64,000 nucleotides of DNA from Sulfuritalea sp. (GTDB lineage: Bacteria > Pseudomonadota > Gammaproteobacteria > Burkholderiales > Rhodocyclaceae): NCBI GenBank assembly GCA_016712985.1, contig JADJQA010000029.1:7821-71820 (forward strand), given 5' to 3'. The position numbers and the translations under genes are program-made. Below are positions 26,206-35,044 of the stretch, piece by piece (the stretch's first letter is position 1; each line of letters starts with the position of its first letter). Below the pieces are notes generated by a model that searched no databases, was not told where the DNA came from, and saw nothing but the letters and a program-made list of their open reading frames with translations.

Positions 26206-28332
26206 ATGTCCTTCCTAGACAGATTCGCCCGCTGGCTGCCGGGCCACCGGGAACCCCGCAGCGACCCGTTGCTGGCGGCTCTCGAAGCCTTTCACGATCC
26301 GGCCGCCGACCCCCTGCAGTTGATCCGGCGCCTGGTCGCGGCGATCCGGCCGAAAAGCCGCAAGGACAAGGGCGCGCCTGATCGCTCCACCGCAGTCCTC
26401 GATCGTCTCGAAGCGGACGGCGATTTGCGCCTGGCGTTCCGCAACCACGTTGTCCGTTTCATCGCCACCCGGCGCCTGGTGACCTTCTTCACCGACAGCG
26501 GCATTCTTCCCGGCAGCGGATTCCTGTCCGAATGGTCGCGGATCCTTGGCAGCTACCTGCTGCCCGAACTGCTGGACGAGCGGCGCTTGAAGGACTGCCT
26601 GAACATCGTCTACGACCACGCCGACGACTGGCGTTGGCGCGAGCAGATTCCACCGGAGAATTCGCAGCGCCTCTGGGCCCTGCTTGCGCCTGCCGAGGAG
26701 TTGCAGAGCGCAGACTGGGCGGGTATCCGACAGCAGATGCACGATGCGGTGCTGTTGCTGGCGCATCGTATCAGCGGCCAGGGCGTCGAGGCCGAACTGC
26801 TGCGTGCTTCACCCAGCCTTGACGACGATCTGCCCTGTTTCGTCGCCTTGTCCTCGGAGGCGCTGGAATTCGTCAACGCTCGGGCCTCGCTGGACGAACC
26901 GGCGAGCCCTGCCGATGATGGCGGGCATTTGCTGGTCATCGCCGATCAGGTCGCCAGCACCTTGCAGCGCATCCGCAGGCGGGCACAGACAGTCGGCACC
27001 AGCCTGCAGCTCGGCTACCTGCTGATGCGCAGCGAGCAGAGCCTGGAACGGCTGCGCGAACTCGTCGCCATCCTTCGGGCGGCGCGCGGTGCGCATGGGC
27101 GCAGCGAGGTGATTGTGCCGTGGAGTCGTTTTGCGCGCGAGGCCTTTCTCGCCGAGAACCGGCGCAATAGCCTCGGGTATTACATGGGCCAGCTTTCCCA
27201 CCTGCTGGCGGTGCGGGTGACGGAAAACGCCGCCCGCTCCGGCGAGCACTACATCTGCGAAACGCCGGGCGATTATCGCCACATGTGGGGGTCTGCCGCC
27301 GCCGCCGGCGTGCTGATCGGCGGCATGGCATTGCTGAAGATCTTTGCCGCCGGTCTCGACGCGCCCCTGTTCGTCCAGGCCTTTCTGTTCAGCATGATCT
27401 ACGGACTCGGCTTTGTGCTGATCTATCTGCTCGGCATGACAGTCGCCACCAAGCAGCCGGCGATGACCGCGCAGACGCTGGCCGGCCTGCTCGGCGACAT
27501 CCGGCCAACCCGCCGGGCCGATCTCGAGCGCGTCGTCGATGTGGTAGCCGCGGTCTGTCGCAGCCAGCTCGCGGCGATCGCCGGCAACGTGATGCTGGCG
27601 CTGCCGGTGGCGATCGCCATCGGCAGCGTGCTGGGCGAAGTCGCCGGGCAGCCGGTGATTCCCCTTGACAAGGCGGTGCACCTGCTGGCTGACCTCGAGC
27701 CGCTGAGCCTGGCGGGGGTGTATGCGGCGATCGCCGGCTTCTATCTCTTCCTCTCCGGCCTGATCACCGGTTATTTCGACAATCACGCGGCGTTCAGCGA
27801 CATCGGCATTCGCATCGGCCTGCTGCGCTGGTTGCGCCGGCTGCTTGGCCGCGCGCGCGCGCGCCGCGTCGGCGCCTATGTCCAGGATCATCTGGGCGGC
27901 ATCATGGGCAATTTCCTCTTTGGCTGCATGCTCGGGTCGTCCGGCATCATCGGCACGATTCTCGGCCTGCCGCTCGATATCCGGCACATCGCCTTTTCGT
28001 CGGCCAACCTCGGTTACGCCCTGGTCGGATTCCAGTTCGAGTTGCGGCCCAGCGCGGTCCTCTGGGCGGCCCTGGGCATCGCGCTGATCGGCGCGACCAA
28101 TCTGGCGGTCAGCTTTGCGCTGGCGCTGCGCACCGCGCTGGGCGCCCGCGGTATCGTGTTCGAACACTGGATGCCATTGCTCGGCGCGATCGGGCGACGA
28201 TTCCGCAGCGCGCCGCGCAGCTTTCTGCTGCCGCCGCGGGCGGCGGCGACCGGCAGCCAAAGGGCAATGACGCCGCATGGCATGTATCGGGTAGTCAAAG
28301 GCTTCTTCTCCGTGTCCTCTGTGACTCTGTGA
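26206..28332 (+). CDS. gcr: Gcr-type 'site-specific recombinase' family membrane protein
   Basis: The 708-residue protein belongs to the family named after the neisserial gonococcal recombinase Gcr (Pfam SpecificRecomb). The N-terminal about 330 residues are soluble and helical (LAFRNHVVRFIATRRLVTFF, DERRLKDCLNIVYDHADDWR). The C-terminal half has several membrane helices and conserved GNFLFGCMLGSSGIIGTILG and VGFQFELRP segments. Recombinase activity has never been obvious from the sequence, and a membrane role is more likely. AAGGGGGA precedes the ATG. The last dozen codons are made of the downstream repeat, so the natural C-terminus may be shorter. Confidence 0.82.
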   Translation: MSFLDRFARWLPGHREPRSDPLLAALEAFHDPAADPLQLIRRLVAAIRPKSRKDKGAPDRSTAVLDRLEADGDLRLAFRNHVVRFIATRRLVTFFTDSGILPGSGFLSEWSRILGSYLLPELLDERRLKDCLNIVYDHADDWRWREQIPPENSQRLWALLAPAEELQSADWAGIRQQMHDAVLLLAHRISGQGVEAELLRASPSLDDDLPCFVALSSEALEFVNARASLDEPASPADDGGHLLVIADQVASTLQRIRRRAQTVGTSLQLGYLLMRSEQSLERLRELVAILRAARGAHGRSEVIVPWSRFAREAFLAENRRNSLGYYMGQLSHLLAVRVTENAARSGEHYICETPGDYRHMWGSAAAAGVLIGGMALLKIFAAGLDAPLFVQAFLFSMIYGLGFVLIYLLGMTVATKQPAMTAQTLAGLLGDIRPTRRADLERVVDVVAAVCRSQLAAIAGNVMLALPVAIAIGSVLGEVAGQPVIPLDKAVHLLADLEPLSLAGVYAAIAGFYLFLSGLITGYFDNHAAFSDIGIRIGLLRWLRRLLGRARARRVGAYVQDHLGGIMGNFLFGCMLGSSGIIGTILGLPLDIRHIAFSSANLGYALVGFQFELRPSAVLWAALGIALIGATNLAVSFALALRTALGARGIVFEHWMPLLGAIGRRFRSAPRSFLLPPRAAATGSQRAMTPHGMYRVVKGFFSVSSVTL

Positions 28333-28345
28333 CTCGGTGTTCTCT

Positions 28346-28378
28346 GTGTTTGAAGCGGTTGCAATTGCAGTTTCCAGG
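28346..28378 (+). repeat. Direct repeat flanking the recombinase gene, right copy
   Basis: It matches 26120-26152 at 32 of 33 positions. Degenerate CTCTGTG-type units precede it (28308-28345), echoing the left-hand tandem array. Confidence 0.75.
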
Positions 28379-28383
28379 ATGAC

Positions 28384-29064
28384 ATGGGACCCCACGCCAG
28401 GGAAATAAGCAGCGAGGTCTTTCAGGTCGGCGGCCAGGGGCTGACGGCTCCGGAGGATGCCGCGATCTATCTGCTCACGGTCGGCGCCGAGGCGGCGCTG
28501 ATCGACGCCGGCTGTGGGCGGGCAACGGATCTGCTGCTGGCCAACATCGAGGCCGCGGGCGTTGCTCCGGCCAGCATCCGCTGGCTGCTGCTGACCCATT
28601 GCCACTTCGACCACACGGGCGGCGCCGAGGAAGTTCGCCGGCGCCTTGGCTGCATCACCGTCGCCCACGAACTCGATGCGACGTTCGTCGAAAGCGGCGA
28701 CGCCGAAGTCAGCGCCGCATGCTGGTACGACAGCCGGCTCACGCCCTGCCCGATCGACCGAAAACTCCGCGGAGAGCGGGAGAGCCTGCTGCTGGGCACA
28801 AGCACGATCGAGGCCCTGCACATTCCCGGCCACTCGCCGGGTTCCGTGGCTTACGTGTTCGAGTCGGGGGGCCGGCGCATCCTGTTCGGCCAGGATGTCC
28901 ATGGGCCGCTGGCCGCTTCGCTGCGCTCGAATGCCGCGCACTACCAGCAATCACTGCAAACACTGCTCGCGCAGCAGGCCGATATCCTCTGCGAAGGCCA
29001 CTACGGCATATTTCAGGGACGGAGCGAGGTCGCCGCTTTCATCCGGCGCTTCGTCGAGACGTGA
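28384..29064 (+). CDS. Metallo-beta-lactamase-fold hydrolase
   Basis: The 226-residue protein has the metal-binding motif HCHFDH (THCHFDHTGG), a downstream histidine in HIPGHSPGSVAYVFESGG, a conserved Asp (FGQDVHG) and a C-terminal GHYG. This is a glyoxalase II/RNase Z-like hydrolase with no extra domain. The start at 28384 is set 6 nt after the direct repeat. The substrate is unknown; small thioester and lactone hydrolases of this family look alike. Confidence 0.85.
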   Translation: MGPHAREISSEVFQVGGQGLTAPEDAAIYLLTVGAEAALIDAGCGRATDLLLANIEAAGVAPASIRWLLLTHCHFDHTGGAEEVRRRLGCITVAHELDATFVESGDAEVSAACWYDSRLTPCPIDRKLRGERESLLLGTSTIEALHIPGHSPGSVAYVFESGGRRILFGQDVHGPLAASLRSNAAHYQQSLQTLLAQQADILCEGHYGIFQGRSEVAAFIRRFVET

Positions 29065-29088
29065 GACGCCGAACTTGCCGGAAGCCGT

Positions 29089-30522
29089 TCATTCGCGAAC
29101 AGCCTGGAAGCGTGCCAGGGTGCGCGCCCGTGCCGCCGCGTGATCAACCACCGGCGCCGGATAGTCGCGGCCGATGTGCACACCGCAGGCGGCCTGCTCG
29201 GCGGCGCTCATTTTCCATGGCGCGTGGATGAACTTCTGCGGCACGCGGGAAAGTTCCGGCACGTAGCGGCAGATGAAACGGCCCTCCGCATCGAACTTCT
29301 CCGATTGTGTGACAGGGTTGAAGATGCGAAACCAGGGTTGGGCATCGCAGCCGGTGGAGGCAGCCCACTGCCAGCCGCCATTGTTCGCGGCGAGGTCGAA
29401 ATCCAGCAGCTTTTCGGCGAACCAGGCTTCGCCCTGCCGCCAGTCCAGCCCCAGGTCCTTGCTCAGGAACGATGCGGTCAGCATGCGCAGGCGGTTGTGC
29501 ATGTAGCCGCTGAACGCCAACTGGCGCATCGCGGCATCCACCAGCGGATAGCCGGTGCGGCCCGCGCACCAGGCCCGGAACAGTTCGGGCGCGGCGTCCC
29601 AGCGCAGCGCGTCGAAGGCCGGCTTGAAGCACTGCGTCGCGACGCGCGGGTGATGCCAGAGGATGGCGTGGTAGAAGTCGCGCCAGATCAGTTCCGACAA
29701 CCAGGTTGCGGCGCCCCGGCTGGCCTCGGCATGCGCATGGGCGGCGAGTTGGCGAATCGAGATGGTGCCGAAGCGCAGATGCGCCGAAAGGTACGAGCAT
29801 CCCTTGACGGCCAGGAAGTCCCGCTTCGCGGCATAGTCGTCGATGCGTTCGATGAAGTCGCGGAACAAGGCTTGGGCGCCGCTCATGCCGGTCGGCAGCC
29901 GGAGTTCGCCCAGATCGGTGGGCTCAAAGCCGAGATCTTTCAGCGTCGGCAGTGTGGCGTCGCTGCCTGGCCGCGCCAGATGGGCTGCGTATTCCTCGAC
30001 AGGCCAGGATTGCAGGTCGGCCGGTTCAAGCCTCTTCAGCCAAGCGTTCTTGTAGGGCGTGAATACCGAGAAAGGTGTGCCGGCCAGGGTCATCACCTCG
30101 GCGCGGTCGAAAATCACCTGGTCCTTGAAATCGAGGCAGATATGCGCAGCGGTATCCCCAGGGACGGCGCCGTGCATGCGGCGCTGGATTTCCGCGTCAC
30201 GGGCAATGGCCGTCGGTTCGTAGTCGCGGTTGACATACACCGATCTCACCCCGAGTTCCGCGGCCAGTCGCGGGATTTCGAGCCGTGCATCGCCGTGACG
30301 CACGATCAAGCCGCCGCCCATTTCTTCCGAGGCGGCAGCAACTTCCTCCACCGCGCGCAGGATGAATTCGACGCGCCGGTCGCGACGCGGCAGCGGGTCG
30401 AGGATGGTGGTGTCGAAGACGAAGGCGCAGTACACCCGCTGATGCGTCTGCAGGGCGTGACTCAGGGCGGCGTGGTCCTGCACGCGCAGGTCGCGACGAA
30501 ACCAGACAAGGGCAGAGGGCAT
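29089..30522 (-). CDS. phrB: Deoxyribodipyrimidine photolyase (CPD photolyase, class I)
   Basis: This 477-residue light-dependent DNA repair enzyme opens cyclobutane pyrimidine dimers. The N-terminal antenna-binding domain starts MPSALVWFRRDLRVQDHAAL. The FAD-binding catalytic domain contains LSAHLRFGTISIRQL, WRDFYHAILWHHPRV and the near-terminal NNGGWQWAASTGCDAQPWFR with the Trp tract and the FAD-contacting Asn/Asp. The start at 30522 is chosen at family start; the longer frame is not conserved. It diverges from yqgE, with 71 bp between starts. Confidence 0.93.
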   Translation of the reverse strand: MPSALVWFRRDLRVQDHAALSHALQTHQRVYCAFVFDTTILDPLPRRDRRVEFILRAVEEVAAASEEMGGGLIVRHGDARLEIPRLAAELGVRSVYVNRDYEPTAIARDAEIQRRMHGAVPGDTAAHICLDFKDQVIFDRAEVMTLAGTPFSVFTPYKNAWLKRLEPADLQSWPVEEYAAHLARPGSDATLPTLKDLGFEPTDLGELRLPTGMSGAQALFRDFIERIDDYAAKRDFLAVKGCSYLSAHLRFGTISIRQLAAHAHAEASRGAATWLSELIWRDFYHAILWHHPRVATQCFKPAFDALRWDAAPELFRAWCAGRTGYPLVDAAMRQLAFSGYMHNRLRMLTASFLSKDLGLDWRQGEAWFAEKLLDFDLAANNGGWQWAASTGCDAQPWFRIFNPVTQSEKFDAEGRFICRYVPELSRVPQKFIHAPWKMSAAEQAACGVHIGRDYPAPVVDHAAARARTLARFQAVRE

Positions 30523-30593
30523 TGGACGAGACAGGGGATGATCGAGCGAGGATACTCGGGAACGGACTGACAGATTACAATGTCGGAAGATCA

Positions 30594-31166
30594 ATGGAAA
30601 CCGTCAGCCTCGCCAACCACTTTCTGATCGCCATGCCCGCCATGGCCGATCCGAACTTTTCCCGCACGCTGACCTACATCTGCGAGCACAACGCCGGGGG
30701 CGCCATCGGCATCATCGTCAACCGTCCGATGGACATGAAGCTGGCCGGGCTGTTCGACCGGGTCAGCATTCCCCTCGAAGACCCCCAGGCCGAGATGCGC
30801 TTCGCCGCCCTGCCGGTGTATTTCGGCGGCCCGGTGCAAACTGATCGCGGCTTCGTGCTGCATCGCCCGGCGGGGCAGTGGCAGTCTTCGCTCAACATCA
30901 GCGACAGCATCGCCCTGACCAGTTCGCGCGACATCCTCCAGGCCATGGCTGGCACCGGCGAGCCGGCCGAGGTGCTGGTCAGTCTCGGCTATGCCGGCTG
31001 GACGGCCGGACAACTGGAATGGGAACTGTCGCAGAACGCCTGGCTGACGGTGGAGGCCGACATCGACATAATCTTCGACCTGCCCCCCGAAGAGCGCCTG
31101 CCGGCGGCGATGCAACTGCTCGGCGTGGATTTCGCCAACCTGTCCGAAGTCGCCGGGCATGCGTGA
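30594..31166 (+). CDS. yqgE: YqgE/AlgH family protein
   Basis: The 190-residue cytoplasmic protein of the UPF0301/AlgH family has the conserved start NHFLIAMPAMADPNFSRTLT, YICEHNAGGAIGIIVNRP, YFGGPVQTDRGFVLH and SLGYAGWTAGQLEWEL. GGAAGA lies upstream of the ATG. It opens the yqgE-ruvX-pyrR-pyrB-pyrX cluster, an arrangement seen repeatedly in Betaproteobacteria. The molecular role is not established. The stop codon overlaps the ruvX start by 8 bp. Confidence 0.92.
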   Translation: METVSLANHFLIAMPAMADPNFSRTLTYICEHNAGGAIGIIVNRPMDMKLAGLFDRVSIPLEDPQAEMRFAALPVYFGGPVQTDRGFVLHRPAGQWQSSLNISDSIALTSSRDILQAMAGTGEPAEVLVSLGYAGWTAGQLEWELSQNAWLTVEADIDIIFDLPPEERLPAAMQLLGVDFANLSEVAGHA

Positions 31167-31752
31167 GTGCTTGCCGTCGGACCGCCCCAGGGCGAGTGCA
31201 GCGTTCGAACCGGAGCCGCCCTCTGGCGGCGAACATTTCTCATCCCATCCTGGGCGGGGAACGATTGGGGGGGTTCTCCCGCAGGCGGGTTCGGTGCTTG
31301 CCTTCGATTTCGGCGTCAAACGCATCGGCGTTGCCATTGGCATACAACTGGGTAGTTGGCCCGGAACGGGGCGCTCCGGTCCGGCGCGCACTCTGGCGAC
31401 GATCGACAGCGAAGCCAACGATGCCCGCTTCGCCGCGATCGCCACACTGATCGCCGAGTGGCAGCCGGTGCTTCTGCTGGTGGGCCGTCCCCTCAATGAC
31501 GACGGCACGCCGCACGAAATGACCGCGCGTTGCGAGCGCTTCGCCAAGCAGTTGCGTGGGCGCTTCCGCCTGCCGGTCGAGTACGTCGACGAGCGCTTCA
31601 GTTCAACCATAGCCGATGCCAGCCTGCGCGAACGCGGGCTTTCCTGGCAGCAGCGCAAGGCCCGGATCGATGCCGAAGCCGCGCTGGTGATTCTCCAAAG
31701 CTGGTTTGCCACTCATGCCAATGACCACGCGAATGCCCCTGCAATTGCCTGA
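31159..31752 (+). CDS. ruvX: Holliday junction resolvase-like RNase H-fold protein RuvX/YqgF
   Basis: The conserved core LAFDFGVKRIGVAIG carries the first catalytic Asp; VGRPLNDDGTPHEMTARCE and EYVDERFSSTIADASL carry the second acid; DAEAALVILQSWF carries the third. The fold is RNase H-like and the protein acts on nucleic acids, probably in 16S rRNA 5'-end processing as well as in recombination. The ATG at 31159 gives 197 residues, about 45 longer than usual; an in-frame GTG at 31294 would give the normal size. The end overlaps pyrR. Confidence 0.88.
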   Translation: MRECLPSDRPRASAAFEPEPPSGGEHFSSHPGRGTIGGVLPQAGSVLAFDFGVKRIGVAIGIQLGSWPGTGRSGPARTLATIDSEANDARFAAIATLIAEWQPVLLLVGRPLNDDGTPHEMTARCERFAKQLRGRFRLPVEYVDERFSSTIADASLRERGLSWQQRKARIDAEAALVILQSWFATHANDHANAPAIA

Positions 31753-32236
31753 CGCCGAAGCGCTCTGCGCAGCGCTGGCCGACGCCATGCGAGCCCACGT
31801 GGACCCCGCGGCAACGGCTCTGGTCGGCATCCACACCGGCGGCGTCTGGGTGGCCGAGCGGCTGCACGCCGCGCTGGGCCTGAAGATCCCTCCCGGCTCG
31901 ATGGATGTGTCCTTCTATCGCGATGACTATCATCAGCGCGGTCTGCGCGCCAACGCCAAGACTTCGCAGATTCCCTTCGATGTCGAAGGCGCCCACATCG
32001 TCATTGTCGACGACGTCCTCTACACCGGCCGCACCATCCGCGCCGCGCTCAACGAGCTGTTCGATTACGGCCGGCCGGCCAGAATCGACCTGGCGGTGCT
32101 GGTCGATCGCGGCGGACGCGAACTGCCAATCGCGCCGAGTTTCTGTCCGCATACCCTGAGCCTGGCCGCCGCGCAGACACTGGAGCTGGAGCGTGCCGCC
32201 GATGGCGGGCTGGCCTTCCGGCTGGTGGAGAAATGA
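31715..32236 (+). CDS. pyrR: Bifunctional pyrimidine operon regulator / uracil phosphoribosyltransferase
   Basis: The phosphoribosyltransferase has the PRPP loop VIVDDVLYTGRTIRAALNEL and the N-terminal VGIHTGGVWVAERL. In Bacillus PyrR binds pyr mRNA and also converts uracil plus PRPP to UMP; in Betaproteobacteria the regulatory role is unproven. The start is uncertain: ATGs at 31715, 31721 and 31733 are in frame, and all overlap the ruvX end. The stop codon overlaps the pyrB ATG (ATGA), so the genes are translationally coupled. Confidence 0.9.
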   Translation: MPMTTRMPLQLPDAEALCAALADAMRAHVDPAATALVGIHTGGVWVAERLHAALGLKIPPGSMDVSFYRDDYHQRGLRANAKTSQIPFDVEGAHIVIVDDVLYTGRTIRAALNELFDYGRPARIDLAVLVDRGGRELPIAPSFCPHTLSLAAAQTLELERAADGGLAFRLVEK

Positions 32237-33210
32237 GCACCTTCGGCAGGCAGTCCAATCCGCAACTCAACAGCCATGGCGAGTTGCAGCATCTGTTGAC
32301 CATCGAGGGTTTGCCGCGCGACGTGCTGACGCGCATCCTCGATACCGCCGCGCCGTTTTCCGAAGTCGCCGAACGCGAAGTCAAGAAGGTGCCGCTGTTG
32401 CGCGGCAAGAGCGTGTTCAACCTGTTCTTCGAAAATTCGACGCGCACCCGCACCACATTCGAGATCGCGGCGAAGCGGCTTTCCGCCGACGTGATCAATC
32501 TCAACATCAACACTTCATCGGCCAGCAAGGGTGAAACCCTGCTCGACACCGCGGACAACCTCGCGGCGATGCAGGCCGACATGTTCGTCGTGCGCCACGC
32601 GTCCTCGGGCGCGCCCTACCTGATCGCCCAGCACCTGGCCGCCACCGGCCGCGACCACATCCACGTGGTGAATGCCGGCGACGGGCGCCACGCGCATCCG
32701 ACGCAGGGCCTGCTCGACATGTACACCATCCGCCACTACAAGGCGGACTTCACCCGGCTCACCGTCGCGATCGTCGGCGACCTGCTGCATTCGCGCGTCG
32801 CGCGCAGCCAGATCCATGGGCTGCTGACCCTGGGAGTGCCCGAAGTGCGTGTGATAGGGCCCAAGACCCTGCTGCCGACCGGCGTCGAACGCCTCGGCGT
32901 GCGGGTGTTCAACGACATGCGCGAAGGCCTGCGTGGTGTCGATGTGATCATGATGCTGCGCCTGCAGAACGAACGCATGCAGGGCGCCCTGCTGCCCTCG
33001 ACGCAGGAGTATTTCAAGTCCTGGGGCCTGACGCCGGAAAAGCTGGCGCTGGCCAAGCCCGACGCCATCGTCCTGCATCCGGGGCCGATGAACCGCGGCG
33101 TCGAGATCGATTCCGCCGTGGCCGACGGCGGCCAGGCCGTGATCCTGCCGCAAGTCACCTTCGGCATCGCGGTGCGGATGGCGGTGATGGCGATGCTGGC
33201 GGGGAATTGA
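32233..33210 (+). CDS. pyrB: Aspartate carbamoyltransferase catalytic subunit
   Basis: The 325-residue enzyme makes carbamoyl-aspartate, the second step of pyrimidine synthesis. The carbamoyl-phosphate loop FFENSTRTRTTFEIAAKRL, the DGRHAHPTQGLLD histidine loop and the aspartate-binding MMLRLQNERM are intact. No regulatory PyrI gene is present. It is followed directly by an inactive dihydroorotase homologue (pyrX), the arrangement in which the two proteins form a dodecamer in pseudomonads. Confidence 0.96.
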   Translation: MSTFGRQSNPQLNSHGELQHLLTIEGLPRDVLTRILDTAAPFSEVAEREVKKVPLLRGKSVFNLFFENSTRTRTTFEIAAKRLSADVINLNINTSSASKGETLLDTADNLAAMQADMFVVRHASSGAPYLIAQHLAATGRDHIHVVNAGDGRHAHPTQGLLDMYTIRHYKADFTRLTVAIVGDLLHSRVARSQIHGLLTLGVPEVRVIGPKTLLPTGVERLGVRVFNDMREGLRGVDVIMMLRLQNERMQGALLPSTQEYFKSWGLTPEKLALAKPDAIVLHPGPMNRGVEIDSAVADGGQAVILPQVTFGIAVRMAVMAMLAGN

Positions 33211-34508
33211 TGAGCATGAAAATCCACATCCGCAACGGCCGCCTGATCGATCCGGCGAGCAATACCGACAAGGCGCTGGATCTGTTCATCGCCGACGGAC
33301 GCATAGTCGGCGCCGGCAACGCGCCAGCGGGCTGGGGCGAGGACGGGGCCAACAGCGTGCTGGACGCGACGGACTGCATCGTCTGCCCCGGACTCGTCGA
33401 TCTTGCGGCGCGGTTGCGCGAACCGGGCTTCGAGTACAAGGCCACGCTGGAATCCGAAATGGCGGCCGCCGCCGCCGGGGGGGTCACGTCGCTGGCCTGC
33501 CCGCCGGACACCGACCCGGTACTGGACGAGCCCGGACTGGTGGAAATGCTCAGCCATCGCGCGCGCCTGCCCGAGTTCGCCCACGTGCATCCGGTGGGCG
33601 CGCTCACCATGCAACTCGAGGGCAAGGACCTCACCGAAATGGCGGAACTGGCCGAAGCCGGCTGCATTGCCTTCGGCCAGGCCAATATCGCGGTGGTCGA
33701 CACCCAGGTGCTGCTGCGCGCGATGATGTACGCCGCGACCTTCGACTTCCCGGTCTGGTTGCAGGCGCAGGACCCCTTCCTGGCCAGGAAGGGGGTCGCC
33801 CATGACGGCGAAGTCGCCGCGCGCCTGGGGCTGGCGGGGATTCCGGTGGCGGCGGAAACCATTGCGCTGGCGACGATTCTGCATCTGGCCCGCGAGACCG
33901 GTGCGCGGGTGCACGTGACGCGCATTTCGTCGGCGGCCGGCGTCGAGATGATTGTCGCCGCGCGCGCCGCCGGCATTGCGGTGACTTGCGACATGGCGAT
34001 TCATCACCTGCATTTGTGCGAGATGGATGTCGGCTTCTTCGACGCCCACGCGCGCCTCGATCCGCCACTGCGCTCGCAGCGCGATCGTGATGCCTTGCGG
34101 GCCGGGCTGGCCTCGGGCGCGATCAACGCCCTGTGCTCCGACCACACCCCGGTCGACGACGACGGCAAGCAGACTCCTTTCGACGAAGCCGAGGTCGGCG
34201 CCACCGGCCTCGAACTGCTGCTGCCGCTGACGCTGAAGTGGGCGCAGGAAATGAAGCTGCCGCTGGTCGAGGCGCTGGCCCGCGTCACTTGCGATCCGGC
34301 GCGCATTCTTGGCGTCAAGGCCGGCAGCTTGGCGCCGGGTGCGCCGGCTGATATCTGCGTTTTCGATCCGGTTGCCGAGTTCAAGGTCAGCCGCGAAAAC
34401 CTCAGAAGCCAGGGCAAGAACACGCCCTTCCTCGGCTTCGAGTTCCCCGGCCGCGTGCGCTACACGCTGATCGAGGGGCATCTGGCCTTCGACGGCACGC
34501 TGGGCTGA
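33210..34508 (+). CDS. pyrX: Dihydroorotase-like protein without metal ligands (PyrX / PyrC')
   Basis: The 432-residue protein has the dihydroorotase fold (ATDCIVCPGLVDLAARLREP, then GGVTSLACPPDTDPVLDEPG, and late CSDHTPVDDDGKQTPFDEAE). The metal-binding HxH of active enzymes is replaced by A66-A67-R68 (DLAARLREPG, expected DLHVHLREPG). It is therefore probably non-catalytic and serves as a structural partner of PyrB. A separate active pyrC should exist elsewhere in the genome. TGATG couples it to pyrB. Confidence 0.9.
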   Translation: MSMKIHIRNGRLIDPASNTDKALDLFIADGRIVGAGNAPAGWGEDGANSVLDATDCIVCPGLVDLAARLREPGFEYKATLESEMAAAAAGGVTSLACPPDTDPVLDEPGLVEMLSHRARLPEFAHVHPVGALTMQLEGKDLTEMAELAEAGCIAFGQANIAVVDTQVLLRAMMYAATFDFPVWLQAQDPFLARKGVAHDGEVAARLGLAGIPVAAETIALATILHLARETGARVHVTRISSAAGVEMIVAARAAGIAVTCDMAIHHLHLCEMDVGFFDAHARLDPPLRSQRDRDALRAGLASGAINALCSDHTPVDDDGKQTPFDEAEVGATGLELLLPLTLKWAQEMKLPLVEALARVTCDPARILGVKAGSLAPGAPADICVFDPVAEFKVSRENLRSQGKNTPFLGFEFPGRVRYTLIEGHLAFDGTLG

Positions 34509-34646
34509 CGCCGGCGCCGGCGTCCGAGTGGGATACCGTCCCTTCCGGGCATAAAGTGGATCCCCAAGCGCAATGCATGTCCTCCTGGCGAGTGTTGCAC
34601 TTCATATTTGAGGTCAGATCCACCAAGGGTAACGAGTAAATAGCTC

Positions 34647-34676
34647 ATGAAAGAAGCATTGAAAAAAGCATATAAT
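34647..34676 (+). promoter_or_regulatory. Sigma-70-like promoter before the hairpin array
   Basis: A perfect TATAAT at 34671-34676 has ATGAAA 18 nt upstream (34647-34652). It stands in an AT-rich stretch unlike the surrounding GC-rich sequence. Transcription would start near 34683 and run into the hairpin array. The preceding 34509-34640 shows nothing recognisable. Confidence 0.55.
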
Positions 34677-34707
34677 ACAAAAAGTTATAACATTAGCAGG
34701 TTCATTG

Positions 34708-34922
34708 TCACGGCTGTCTGGGCAACCGTGAGACCTCTTCACTTATCCGGATAAGGGCGGAGCATCCACCGGTTGGAGGGCAGTCCAGCCAGCCGACTGC
34801 CAAGTGTTCTCATATGAGAACGCGGAGCTAGAGGCAGTCCAGCCTCGTCAAAAACCGTACTGGTACGGGTTTCGGCGGAGCATCCCCCGGTCGGGGGGCA
34901 GTCCAGCGACGTTGAGGCTGGT
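34708..34922 (+). ncRNA. Putative structured RNA: tandem array of three palindrome-plus-hairpin units
   Basis: An initial CACGG...CCGTG hairpin (34708-34729) is followed by three units. Each unit is a perfect or near-perfect palindrome (CTTATCCGGATAAG 34742-34755; GTTCTCATATGAGAAC 34806-34821; CCGTACTGGTACGG 34855-34868) followed by GCGGAGC, a variable hairpin and GGCAGTCCAGC (34757-34789, 34822-34843, 34875-34907). Unit 3 is closed by CCAGCCTC (34838-34847 region) pairing with GAGGCTGG (34915-34922). GACTGCC at 34795-34801 can pair with GGCAGTC of unit 1 or of unit 2, so two folds exclude each other. No reading frame is convincing. I know no named RNA family with this pattern. Confidence 0.5.
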
Positions 34923-34965
34923 TGATCCAGATTAGCTGGTTCAATATGTTCACTGTAGGAAAGTT

Positions 34966-34982
34966 GTTCACGCGGCGTGAAC
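34966..34982. promoter_or_regulatory. Operator palindrome 1 upstream of the AbiE-like pair
   Basis: GTTCACG-CGG-CGTGAAC is perfect, with 7-bp arms. A related site lies 79 bp downstream, and several GTTCA/TGAAC half-sites are scattered between (near 34948, 34995, 35028). Confidence 0.6.
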
Positions 34983-35044
34983 GAACACTATTTCTGAACA
35001 AATAAGTTGTCAGCACCTTCCCGATGTGTTCAAATTACCTGTCC

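Noticed and set aside
26809..28950. 713-codon minus-strand frame over gcr and the hydrolase gene
   Set aside because: It spans two real genes and repeats on the other strand, with low-complexity composition.
34708..34922. Classical type III (ToxIN-like) RNA antitoxin
   Set aside because: The following proteins are of the AbiE nucleotidyltransferase type, not ToxN-like endoribonucleases, and the unit lengths vary (65 and 53 nt).
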